Source: DASYGT01 sp035999365 (GTDB taxonomy: Bacteria > Actinomycetota > Actinomycetes > Mycobacteriales > Jatrophihabitantaceae). Taken from it: 8,522 nt of DNA. The stretch is from assembly GCA_035999365.1 (NCBI GenBank), contig DASYGT010000039.1, positions 1 to 8,522 of the forward strand, given 5' to 3'. This document shows positions 1 through 5,914 of the stretch, one piece after another. The position numbers were made by a program, and so were the translations under genes. How positions within the stretch are numbered: position 1 is the first letter of the stretch; each line of letters begins with the position of its first letter. The notes below the pieces were generated by a model. The model did no database searches. It was not told the DNA's origin and worked only from the letters and a program-made list of their open reading frames with translations.

Positions 1-1
1 G

Positions 2-265
2 CCGACGCAGTGTCCGCACAACAGCCCGTCCCATGCCGACGTGACGTACTACGTGGCGCGCAGTGGCGCCGGTGTTTTCGACGCGGGCACCATCGACTGG
101 ACGTGCATCGTAGGCAGCAGCTGTCATGGTCGGGCCTCGTCACGCACGCATCTCGTCACGCGGCAGGTGACCGACAATCTGTTGCTTGCCTTCGCGGCGG
201 GCTCGGCCGGCGGTGTGCATCCTGCACACGACAATCTGGTGGCGCTCCGCATCTCGTCGCGTTGA
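2..265 (+). CDS. C-terminal fragment of an N,N-dimethylformamidase large-subunit-like protein (5' truncated)
   Basis: The reading frame is open from the left edge to a TGA at 263-265, giving the last 87 residues of a protein that starts outside the window. The visible part contains the motif TYYVARSGAGVF, followed by an acidic and tryptophan-containing stretch (GTIDWTC) and a terminal VTDNLLLAFAAG segment. From memory this pattern matches the C-terminal domain of N,N-dimethylformamidase beta/large-subunit-like proteins, which are common as uncharacterised genes in mycobacteria. The active-site part is outside the window, so the enzyme activity cannot be judged and a dimethylformamide substrate should not be assumed. 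A GTG lies in frame at 41, but it is inside the conserved domain and is unlikely to be the start. The gene converges on tRNA-Lys with 37 bases between them. Confidence 0.6.
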   Translation, partial: PTQCPHNSPSHADVTYYVARSGAGVFDAGTIDWTCIVGSSCHGRASSRTHLVTRQVTDNLLLAFAAGSAGGVHPAHDNLVALRISSR

Positions 266-302
266 GCCTTCGCCGCAGGCCCGGCATCGATGCAGGAGAT
301 TG

Positions 303-375
<73 letters not shown>

Positions 376-388
376 CGTACAAACGTCT

Positions 389-406
389 GGCCCACCGGGG
401 TGGGCC
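389..406 (-). terminator. Hairpin between the SHOCT/MPT63-like gene and tRNA-Lys
   Basis: GGCCCACC and GGTGGGCC form an 8-base inverted repeat separated by only two bases, so it would fold as a 7-bp GC-rich stem with a 4-base loop. It lies 65 bases past the stop of the upstream - strand gene and 13 bases before the 5' end of tRNA-Lys. On the - strand it is followed by AGACGTTTGT, a poor U-tract. It could end transcription of the upstream gene or form the 5' leader structure of the tRNA precursor. Confidence 0.45.
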
Positions 407-415
407 GCGTCCTCG

Positions 416-421
416 ACTCTA
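416..421 (-). promoter_or_regulatory. Possible extended -10 element for tRNA-Lys
   Basis: The - strand reads TGCTAGAGT, a TGN extension directly before TAGAGT, which fits the actinobacterial TANNNT -10 pattern. Transcription would start near 409, just before the 389-406 hairpin, and run into tRNA-Lys. No convincing -35 is visible at the usual distance, so the call rests on the -10 alone. Confidence 0.3.
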
Positions 422-471
422 GCATGTGGGACCGGCGTGAAATCGGGGGTCGCGGACCTTGTCGAGGTCGG

Positions 472-1242
472 TCAGGACGTCGCCCAGAGCCCTAATTGTT
501 CGCCCAACGGGGTCGTGAACAACACCACCTCGATGTGCTCCGAACTGGGCACGGTAAAGGCGATCGCGCCCGCCGCGTGCTGTCCGGCCCCGACGCTGGT
601 CGAATGCAGCGTCGTGAGCGGAGCGGCTGCGACGTCATACGTGCGACCAGTCAACGAATGCGCCGTGAACTCCGCCGGGGTGATCGCGAATGTGCCTGTG
701 GTCCCCGTGATCGTGACCATCGCCGTATAGGTCGTCATCGTCGCAGGCTGGCCGGCGTGCGGTGCAGACTTGGCAGCCGGCGCAGCGATCAGCTGCGAGA
801 CGGCGACTCGCGCGTCGGCGCCGTCGAGATTGATCGCCATGGGCGTATTCGCAGGTGAGGCGACAACGATCGCCGACGATCGAACACTCGGGCTCGGGGT
901 CGATGCTGCTTGCTGGTGCGTGTGCGACGGGTGAGTGGCTGGGCGCAACAGGATGCCCGCCGTGACGGCGGCGCCCAGCAGTGCGGCCGAGCCGACGATC
1001 CACGGCCAGCGCCGCGGCGGCCTCGCGTGGCGCCCGCGTGGGGCGGCATGGCGCGGCGCCGCAGCGACTGACGTGGGCATCGGTGCGGTGACTGTGTCCT
1101 GCTCGGCCGGTTCGTCCGCGGGCGGCAGCACGGCCAGCCGGTGCCGAGCGACGACCTTGTCGCGCGCCCGGCTGTATTCACCGTCGGTGAGAATTCCGGC
1201 GCGGCGAAGGGCGTCGAGCTCGTCCAGGTTCGTGTCAGTCAT
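472..1242 (-). CDS. SHOCT-motif membrane protein with MPT63-like extracytoplasmic domain
   Basis: The 256-residue protein has three parts. Residues 6-33 (LDELDALRRAGILTDGEYSR) match the SHOCT short C-terminal-type helix pair, here at the N-terminus. A Pro/Ala/Arg-rich basic linker leads to one membrane helix at about 79-99. After a His/Ser/Pro-rich spacer, residues 125-256 form a beta-rich domain; its pattern YTAMVTITGTTGTF, SLTGRTYDV, GAGQHAAGAIAFTV and a terminal GLW resembles the immunoglobulin-like MPT63/MPB63 secreted antigen. The positively charged N-side of the helix predicts an outward-facing C-terminal domain. I chose the ATG at 1242 because it directly precedes the SHOCT motif. An ATG at 1269 is possible, whereas starts further upstream would run into tRNA-His. 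Function is unknown; MPT63 itself has no settled role. Confidence 0.7.
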   Translation of the reverse strand: MTDTNLDELDALRRAGILTDGEYSRARDKVVARHRLAVLPPADEPAEQDTVTAPMPTSVAAAPRHAAPRGRHARPPRRWPWIVGSAALLGAAVTAGILLRPATHPSHTHQQAASTPSPSVRSSAIVVASPANTPMAINLDGADARVAVSQLIAAPAAKSAPHAGQPATMTTYTAMVTITGTTGTFAITPAEFTAHSLTGRTYDVAAAPLTTLHSTSVGAGQHAAGAIAFTVPSSEHIEVVLFTTPLGEQLGLWATS

Positions 1243-1327
1243 TCCGCGCTCGGATGTCCTTACCCCCATGCGGGCCCATTTTGCCCTGCTCGTCCGGTAT
1301 CGGAGAACCCGTACCCGCGTGCTATCA

Positions 1328-1344
1328 GTCTCGGGCGCCGAGAC
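1328..1344 (-). terminator. Hairpin just after tRNA-His
   Basis: GTCTCGG and CCGAGAC form a perfect 7-bp stem with a 3-base loop, starting nine bases after the encoded CCA of tRNA-His on the - strand. The following - strand bases are TGATAGC, not a U-tract. Its position suggests transcription termination or a 3' processing signal for the orn/tRNA-His transcript. Confidence 0.5.
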
Positions 1345-1353
1345 CACGGGATC

Positions 1354-1430
1354 TGGGGTGAGTGACGGGACTTGAACCCGCGACATCCGCGACCACAACG
1401 CGGCGCTCTACCAGCTGAGCTACACCCACC
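1354..1430 (-). tRNA. tRNA-His (anticodon GTG)
   Basis: The - strand sequence forms a full cloverleaf. It starts with the extra G(-1) at 1430 that is diagnostic for tRNA-His, opposite discriminator C1357. The acceptor GTGGGTG (1429-1423) pairs with CACTCAC (1364-1358), with one G-T wobble. The anticodon stem CCGCG/CGCGG encloses TTGTGGT, giving anticodon GTG. The CCA end is encoded at 1356-1354. It lies 29 bases after the orn stop on the same strand and may share its transcript. From memory, the orn-tRNA-His neighbourhood also occurs in Mycobacterium tuberculosis. Confidence 0.96.
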
Positions 1431-1459
1431 ATGCCGGCAATCACGATCGCCGAGCGGGG

Positions 1460-2077
1460 TCAGTCTACCTGTCGGCTCGGCGGGTTGAGAATGGCGCTCG
1501 CGGTGGTGCGGGCCTCGTCGAGCGTGGGTCCGGGCTGCGGCACGAATACCGTCTGCCGATAGAAGCGCAGCTCCTGCACGCTCTCGAGGATGTCGGCGAG
1601 TGCGCGATGCGCCAGGCCCTTGGGCGGCTGGGACTGATACACGCGCGGGTACCAGCGCTTCGCCAATTCTTTGATCGATGAAACGTCGATCATGCGGTAA
1701 TGCAGGTGGGCGTCGAGGTCAGGCATGTCCCGCGCGAGGAAGCTGCGGTCGGTGGCGATGGAGTTTCCGCACAACGGGGCGCTGTTGGCCTCGGGCACGT
1801 GCCGCTTGACATAGTCGAGCACCATCGTCTCGGCCTCGCCCAGGGTTGCTGTCGCAGCCCGCACCTTGTCCGTGAGTCCGGAGGAGGCGTGCATGTCGCG
1901 GACGAACGGCACCATCGTCTCCAGGACGTCGTCGGCGACATGAATGATCACGTCCAACCCGTCGTCGAGCAGATTGAGCTCGGCGTCGGTGACCAGCACC
2001 GCGACCTCGATGAGGGCGTCGCGGCGCAGGTCGAGGCCGGTCATTTCGCAGTCGATCCACACCAAGTGATCTGCCAC
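1460..2077 (-). CDS. orn: Oligoribonuclease
   Basis: This 205-residue protein is an essential-type DEDDh 3'-5' exoribonuclease that degrades 2-5 nt RNA fragments, and pGpG from cyclic di-GMP turnover, to mononucleotides in the cytoplasm. All exonuclease motifs are visible. Exo I is WIDCEMTGL, with D9 and E11. Exo II is CGNSIATDRSFL, with D110, followed by YRMIDVSSIKEL with D131. Exo III is GLAHRALADI, with H157 and D162. Length and spacing match the E. coli enzyme. The start is GTG at 2077. No Shine-Dalgarno precedes it, but a TATAGC -10 lies 10 bases upstream, so the mRNA may be leaderless or nearly so. It is divergent from the pterin dehydratase gene and followed closely by tRNA-His. Confidence 0.97.
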   Translation of the reverse strand: MADHLVWIDCEMTGLDLRRDALIEVAVLVTDAELNLLDDGLDVIIHVADDVLETMVPFVRDMHASSGLTDKVRAATATLGEAETMVLDYVKRHVPEANSAPLCGNSIATDRSFLARDMPDLDAHLHYRMIDVSSIKELAKRWYPRVYQSQPPKGLAHRALADILESVQELRFYRQTVFVPQPGPTLDEARTTASAILNPPSRQVD

Positions 2078-2087
2078 GAGAGGTGAG

Positions 2088-2093
2088 GCTATA
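2088..2093 (-). promoter_or_regulatory. Probable -10 element of orn (leaderless or near-leaderless)
   Basis: On the - strand TATAGC ends 10 bases before the GTG of orn, so transcription would begin zero to four bases upstream of the start codon. There is no ribosome binding site in the gap (CTCACCTCTC). This arrangement is common for mycobacterial leaderless genes. A clear -35 is not seen. Confidence 0.4.
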
Positions 2094-2137
2094 CGCCCTG
2101 GCTACGGTGAGATCAGACCCGCGATCCGGAGGCAGCC

Positions 2138-2443
2138 ATGGCTCACCAGTTGCTCACCCAGGCCGAGATCGATGCTCGCGCTCGTGGGGTGCATGCCGAA
2201 TGGACTGCGACCACCGGCGCGCTGAGCCGCTCGATCGAATTCGCGGACTTCGTGACGGCCGTCGAGTTCATCACCCTGCTGGCGCCACGGTGCGAGAAGC
2301 TCGACCATCACCCGGACCTCGGACTGCATTGGCGGCGCGTCGACGTCGAACTGTCGACGCACAGCGCGGGCGGGGTCACCGGTCTCGACTTCGAGCTCGC
2401 CGAGGCGGTCGACGAGATCGCTGCGGGGCTGCCCCAGGCCTAG
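2138..2443 (+). CDS. Pterin-4a-carbinolamine dehydratase (PCD/DCoH family)
   Basis: The 101-residue protein has the usual length of the family. It carries the catalytic signature KLDHHPD with H57, H58 and P59, then W65, H75 (LSTHSAGG) and D84 (GLDFEL). The spacings match the active-site histidines and aspartate of mammalian DCoH with a constant offset of four. The enzyme dehydrates 4a-hydroxytetrahydropterins made by aromatic amino acid hydroxylases. In bacteria without such a hydroxylase the role is unclear, and none is present here. The ATG at 2138 has an excellent GGAGG at 2128-2132. Its TAG stop shares the bases CTAG with the stop of the convergent TetR gene, so no terminator separates them. 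Confidence 0.93.
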   Translation: MAHQLLTQAEIDARARGVHAEWTATTGALSRSIEFADFVTAVEFITLLAPRCEKLDHHPDLGLHWRRVDVELSTHSAGGVTGLDFELAEAVDEIAAGLPQA

Positions 2444-3105
2444 GGCTTGCTGCGCCAGGCACCCATCCCCAGGGCGATCAGGCGTAGTTGACGCTCGGCT
2501 CGGTCGAGGATGGTCCGTTCGTCGTCGACCCGACGCTGATCCACCTCGAGCAGGTTCATCACCGTGGCCAGCATCGCCTGCACCATCAGGTCGGCTGCCA
2601 TCTCGAGATCCTCGGATGTCCAATCGAAGCCGGTTGTCAGCCGCGCCAGGTCGACGGTCAACTCGCTCGTGAACAGGCGGAGCTCGGTGTCGATCGCGCG
2701 CCGCACCGCCGCGATACCGCCATAGCGCTCACGGGTCAGGAAGCGGAACTGCGCCGGATGTGAACGCACGTGGCTGCCGAGCACGTCGACGGTGCTCTTG
2801 ATGATGTCGCTGTGTGCCGCCTGCCCGCGTCGTGCCTCGCGGATCATCTGACGTAATGGCCGCATGCTCTCGTCGACCAGTTCGACGCCGAGCTCGTCCA
2901 TCGACTCGAAGTGCCGGTAGAAGGCTGTCGGCACGATTCCGGCGTCGCGGGCCACCTCGCGCAGCGAGATGCTCGCGAGGCTGCGTGAGGCGATCAGTGC
3001 CAGCGTGACGTCGAGCAGGTTCTGCCGCGTGCGCTCCTTGCGCTCGGCGCGGCTGCCGGACCGCTCGCCATGGCTGCGGGGCCGCGCGGCGGGAGTCTCG
3101 GACAC
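2440..3105 (-). CDS. TetR-family repressor of the FabR/DesT type, regulator of unsaturated fatty acid synthesis
   Basis: From the GTG at 3105 the protein has 221 residues. An N-terminal basic region (RAERKERTRQ) leads to a TetR helix-turn-helix at about 47-66 (SLREVARDAGIVPTAFYRHF), then MDELGVELVDESMRPLRQMIREAR. From memory this stretch, and FRFLTRERYGG further on, closely follow E. coli FabR and resemble Pseudomonas DesT, which sense acyl chain saturation and repress fatty acid or desaturase genes. The divergent desaturase operon makes that role very likely. The helical C-terminal domain would bind acyl-CoA or acyl-ACP. I prefer GTG 3105 because TACTCT ends seven bases upstream, fitting a leaderless mRNA, and because homologues begin shortly before the basic region. 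An in-frame GTG at 3159 would add 18 residues. Confidence 0.88.
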   Translation of the reverse strand: MSETPAARPRSHGERSGSRAERKERTRQNLLDVTLALIASRSLASISLREVARDAGIVPTAFYRHFESMDELGVELVDESMRPLRQMIREARRGQAAHSDIIKSTVDVLGSHVRSHPAQFRFLTRERYGGIAAVRRAIDTELRLFTSELTVDLARLTTGFDWTSEDLEMAADLMVQAMLATVMNLLEVDQRRVDDERTILDRAERQLRLIALGMGAWRSKP

Positions 3106-3112
3106 GACCGCC

Positions 3113-3118
3113 AGAGTA
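3113..3118 (-). promoter_or_regulatory. Possible -10 element of the TetR repressor gene
   Basis: TACTCT on the - strand fits TANNNT and ends seven bases before the GTG at 3105, so transcription could start at the start codon itself. No Shine-Dalgarno is present before this GTG. The -35 region is weak. Confidence 0.35.
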
Positions 3119-3176
3119 CGCCTGTGCACCGCCCCGCTACCGAACGTGACGGAGCCCACGAATTGCAGGTCAGTAA

Positions 3177-3206
3177 TTGACAGGGGATTTCCTCGCCCTG
3201 TTCACT
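3177..3206 (+). promoter_or_regulatory. Promoter of the oxidoreductase-desaturase operon
   Basis: A perfect -35 hexamer TTGACA lies at 3177-3182. The best -10 after an 18-base spacer is TTCACT at 3201-3206, which keeps the first T, fourth A and last T of the consensus. Transcription would begin near 3213, inside the palindromic operator at 3211-3228, leaving a leader of about 80 bases. The -10 is the weaker part of this call. Confidence 0.55.
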
Positions 3207-3210
3207 AGTG

Positions 3211-3228
3211 AGTGTACGGACGTGCACT
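3211..3228 (+). promoter_or_regulatory. Probable DesT/FabR-like operator
   Basis: AGTGTACGGACGTGCACT is an 18-base imperfect palindrome with half-sites AGTGyACG and CGTrCACT; 14 of 18 positions match its own reverse complement. Length, AGTG ends and ACG/CGT core resemble, from memory, the DesT box of Pseudomonas (AGTGAACG...) and the E. coli FabR box. It overlaps the expected transcription start of the desaturase operon, as expected for repression by the adjacent TetR protein. Confidence 0.6.
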
Positions 3229-3246
3229 GAAAATCCCGCACTCCGA

Positions 3247-3262
3247 TCCGGCAGCAGCCGGA
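3247..3262 (+). other. Stem-loop in the 5' leader of the desaturase operon
   Basis: TCCGGC and GCCGGA form a perfect 6-bp stem around the loop AGCA. It lies within the predicted leader, 17 bases before the AAGGAG ribosome binding site at 3280-3285. It may stabilise the mRNA or be incidental in GC-rich DNA. Confidence 0.4.
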
Positions 3263-3291
3263 AAGCCCCCAGACCACCGAAGGAGCAGGCG

Positions 3292-4401
3292 ATGACCGTC
3301 CTCGCACCTACGCGCCGCCCCCTCGCGGCACTGCGGCGGCTCTCGCCGCTCGGTCTCGTCGAGGCCCTGGCGACACCGCACGGTGTCGATCGCTACCTCG
3401 AACTCGTCAACCCGATGCTCACGGTCCGCGAACTGCGCGCCGAGGTCACCGATGTGTGGCGGACGACCCCCGACACAGTCACTCTGACGTTGCGGCCCAC
3501 GCGCCAATGGCGCGGCTTCCAGGCCGGACAGTTCATCCAGCTCACCGTCGACATCGACGGCGTGCGGCGTACCCGCTGCTTCTCGCCGGCCTGTTCGCAG
3601 CACCGCACAGACGGGCGGATCGAGCTGACCGTCAAGGCGCACCCGGACGGACTGGTGTCGCAGTACCTCTACGCCAATGCGTCGCCGGGCCTCGTCGTCG
3701 GACTCTCGCAGGCCGACGGTGTGTTCCGCCTGCCCGTCGAGCGTCCCGCGAAAGTCCTCCTCATCAGTGGCGGCAGCGGCATCACGCCGGTCATGTCGAT
3801 GCTGCGCACGCTGTGCGACGAGGGCTACGACGGTGACGTGACGTTCCTGCACTACGCGGACACCGACGCTCACGTGAGCTATCGCGACGAATTGCGGGCA
3901 CTCGCTGCGGCGCATTCGAACGTCAACGTCGTTCTCGCCTACACGGCCGCCGACGATGGAGACCTGCATGGTTTCTTCGGCTCGGAACACCTCGAGTCGG
4001 CCGCGCCGTGGCACGCGGACGCCGAGACGTTTCTCTGCGGGCCTGCCCCGCTGATGGCGTCGGTGCGCGCACTCTACGAGTCGATCGGCCTTTCCGATCG
4101 GCTGCACTCGGAAGAGTTCGTGCTGGCTCCCGCGGTCGTCGACGACGGGGAGGTCACCGGCACCGTCAGCTTCGGCGACGTCCGTGCCGACAACAGCGGC
4201 GCCACCCTGCTCGAACAGGCCGAAGCCGCCGGACTCAGTCCCGAGCACGGCTGCCGGATGGGCATTTGCTTCTCCTGCACCCAGGTCAAGACGAGCGGCT
4301 GCACTCGCAACATCCGCACCGGCGAGCTGCACACCAACCCCGACGAAGAGATCCAGCTCTGCATCTCCGTCCCGGTCGGCGACGTCGCCATCAACCTCTG
4401 A
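3292..4401 (+). CDS. Ferredoxin-type NAD(P)H oxidoreductase, electron donor to acyl-CoA desaturase (Rv3230c-like)
   Basis: The 369-residue protein has the layout of a three-domain flavin/iron-sulfur reductase. The FAD-binding beta-barrel (about 46-150) has R95-C-F-S98 as a variant of the RxYS flavin motif. The NAD(P)-binding domain has GGSGITP at 160-166 and CGPAPLM at 249-255. A C-terminal plant-type [2Fe-2S] ferredoxin domain (about 287-369) has ligands C321, C326, C329 and C357. It passes electrons from NAD(P)H through FAD and the cluster to the diiron desaturase encoded next. In M. tuberculosis, Rv3230c does this for DesA3 with the same gene order. The ATG at 3292 is fixed by AAGGAG six bases upstream. 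An in-frame GTG at 3208 would sit inside the operator and promoter region and is rejected. Confidence 0.93.
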   Translation: MTVLAPTRRPLAALRRLSPLGLVEALATPHGVDRYLELVNPMLTVRELRAEVTDVWRTTPDTVTLTLRPTRQWRGFQAGQFIQLTVDIDGVRRTRCFSPACSQHRTDGRIELTVKAHPDGLVSQYLYANASPGLVVGLSQADGVFRLPVERPAKVLLISGGSGITPVMSMLRTLCDEGYDGDVTFLHYADTDAHVSYRDELRALAAAHSNVNVVLAYTAADDGDLHGFFGSEHLESAAPWHADAETFLCGPAPLMASVRALYESIGLSDRLHSEEFVLAPAVVDDGEVTGTVSFGDVRADNSGATLLEQAEAAGLSPEHGCRMGICFSCTQVKTSGCTRNIRTGELHTNPDEEIQLCISVPVGDVAINL

Positions 4402-4428
4402 TCGCTGCGACCTCAAGGAGTCAACGAC

Positions 4429-5556
4429 ATGACGAACAGCTCGATCACCCTCAGCAACGACCAGATCGACGAGCTCGGCCGCGAGTTGGACGCGATCAAG
4501 TTGCGCGTCATCAACGACCTCGGCGCCGAAGATCGTGACTACATCTACAAGATCATCAAGGCGCAGCGCGCGCTCGAGGTCACCGGCCGTGGTGCCTTCT
4601 ACCTCGGCTTCCTGCCGCCGTTCTGGCTGCTAGGCACCGCCGCCCTGTCGTTGTCGAAGATCCTCGACAACATGGAGATCGGGCACAACGTGATGCACGG
4701 CCAGTACGACTGGATGCGTGACCCGGCACTGAACTCCAAGCGCTTCGAGTGGGACACCGCCTGCCCGGCAGACCAGTGGCGCCACTCGCACAACTACATG
4801 CACCACACGTTCACCAACATCATCGACAAGGACCGCGACATCGGTTACGGCATCCTGCGCATGGACGAGACGCAGAGGTGGAACCCCTACTACCTGGGCA
4901 ACCCGGTCTGGGCGTTCCTGCTGATGACGTTCTTCCAGTACGGCGTAGCGCTGCACGACCTGGAGACCGAGAACATCATCAGCGGAAAGCGCAAGATGTC
5001 GGAGAACAAGGAACTCTGGCACGGCATCTGGCGCAAGATCGGCAAGCAGACGCTGAAGGACTACGTGCTGTTCCCCGCCCTCACCGGCCCGCTCTTCCTC
5101 TCGACCCTCGCCGGCAACGCGACGGCCAACCTGGTCCGCAACCTCTGGGCGTACTCGATCATCTTCTGCGGCCACTTCCCCAGCGGAGTTGCCACCTTCA
5201 CCGAAGAGGAGACCGAGAACGAGTCGCGCGGTCAGTGGTACATCCGCCAGATGATGGGCTCGGCGAACATCACCGGCGGCACGCTGTTCCACATCCTGTC
5301 CGGCAACCTGTCACACCAGATCGAACACCACCTGTTCCCGGACATCCCGGCCCGGCGCTACCCGCAGGTCGCGCCCGAGGTGAAGGCCTTGTGCGAGAAG
5401 TACGGCCTGCCCTACAACACGGGTCGATTCTCCAAGCAGATCGGCTCCACGTGGGCGAAGATCTTCCGGCTCGCACTGCCGTTCAGCTCACTGAACAAGA
5501 GCGACAAGCCGCCGGCGGTTACGGTGGTTCCCGAGAAGGTTCCGGCAGCGGCGTAA
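4429..5556 (+). CDS. Membrane acyl-CoA fatty acid desaturase (DesA3-like)
   Basis: This 375-residue integral membrane enzyme introduces a double bond into acyl-CoA, probably stearoyl/palmitoyl-CoA at Delta9 by analogy with DesA3. Oxygen is used at a diiron site built from histidines. All three boxes are present: H86NVMH90, H121NYMHH126 (preceded by H119) and QIEHH at 297-301. An extra conserved H249 lies in CGHFPSG. Hydrophobic segments at about 57-78, 155-175 and 210-250 suit a membrane desaturase. Residues such as ELDAIK, AQRALEVTGR and NMEIGHNVMHGQ closely follow DesA3 as I remember it, but the C-terminus is about 50 residues shorter. Paralogues are common, so the exact regiospecificity is open. 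The gene lies 27 bases after the reductase, with AAGGAG at 4415-4420. Confidence 0.93.
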   Translation: MTNSSITLSNDQIDELGRELDAIKLRVINDLGAEDRDYIYKIIKAQRALEVTGRGAFYLGFLPPFWLLGTAALSLSKILDNMEIGHNVMHGQYDWMRDPALNSKRFEWDTACPADQWRHSHNYMHHTFTNIIDKDRDIGYGILRMDETQRWNPYYLGNPVWAFLLMTFFQYGVALHDLETENIISGKRKMSENKELWHGIWRKIGKQTLKDYVLFPALTGPLFLSTLAGNATANLVRNLWAYSIIFCGHFPSGVATFTEEETENESRGQWYIRQMMGSANITGGTLFHILSGNLSHQIEHHLFPDIPARRYPQVAPEVKALCEKYGLPYNTGRFSKQIGSTWAKIFRLALPFSSLNKSDKPPAVTVVPEKVPAAA

Positions 5557-5567
5557 GGATGACGGTC

Positions 5568-5762
5568 ATGGTCGGCAGGTTCGAGATAGGTAAGGACACG
5601 CTGCAGGTGCTCACCGAGTCCGCGGCCACGCACGTCGGGCGTATCGCCACGATCGTGACGGGCGCTGTGCGCGAGGTAACGCATGAGCTGGGCGACTGGG
5701 CCACCGACGCGTTCGAGATGCGCGACGCGGCGGGCAAGGCCGAGTTCGACGAAACGCTCTGA
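5568..5762 (+). CDS. Small protein of unknown function in the desaturase operon
   Basis: A 64-residue frame starts at ATG 5568, with AAGGA at 5555-5559 overlapping the TAA stop of the desaturase gene, which points to translational coupling. An in-frame ATG at 5559 has no ribosome site. The protein begins MVGRFEIGKDTLQVL and has a middle stretch, THVGRIATIVTGAVREVTHE, that could form an amphipathic helix. It ends in an acidic tail (FEMRDAAGKAEFDETL). It has no cysteine and no signal peptide or clear membrane span. I do not recognise a family. Tight spacing and shared direction suggest it acts with the desaturase or its reductase, for example as an accessory or stability factor, but that is inference. 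Confidence 0.7.
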   Translation: MVGRFEIGKDTLQVLTESAATHVGRIATIVTGAVREVTHELGDWATDAFEMRDAAGKAEFDETL

Positions 5763-5775
5763 TCGCGTCTGCACA

Positions 5776-5829
5776 CCACTTTGGCCGGTCATCAGTCGGT
5801 ATGTCGCGGCTGATCGACCGGCCTTGTGG
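5776..5829 (+). terminator. Large hairpin terminating the desaturase operon
   Basis: GGCCGGTCATCAG (5783-5795) pairs with CTGAT-C-GACCGGCC (5810-5823), giving 13 bp with one bulged C and a 14-base loop. Outer CCAC (5776-5779) and GTGG (5826-5829) can add four more pairs across a small internal loop. It begins 14 bases past the last stop of the operon. There is no U-tract, as in many actinobacterial terminators. Confidence 0.65.
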
Positions 5830-5914
5830 CGTCCGTGCAACCGGCGTGCTGGGCGCCGCGGTCTCTATCCAGGACTGGCCTCGTGGTGAGGCTCGATTTC
5901 ATTCTGGAGATGAC

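Noticed and set aside
284..293. Palindrome GCATCGATGC between the first gene and tRNA-Lys
   Set aside because: A single 10-base palindrome with no loop, T-run or neighbouring regulator is expected by chance in sequence of this composition.
1243..1398. N-terminal extension of the SHOCT/MPT63-like protein up to 1398
   Set aside because: It would place coding sequence inside tRNA-His and the hairpin after it, and the extra residues show no domain. The start at 1242 precedes the SHOCT motif.
3208..3291. GTG start at 3208 for the oxidoreductase
   Set aside because: It would lie in the promoter/operator region, upstream of the likely transcription start. The ATG at 3292 has AAGGAG six bases upstream.
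4630..5840. Long open frames on the opposite strand or other frames over the desaturase gene
   Set aside because: They are rich in Arg, Val, His and Pro without domain features, as expected for shadows of a high-GC gene whose true frame has all three histidine boxes.
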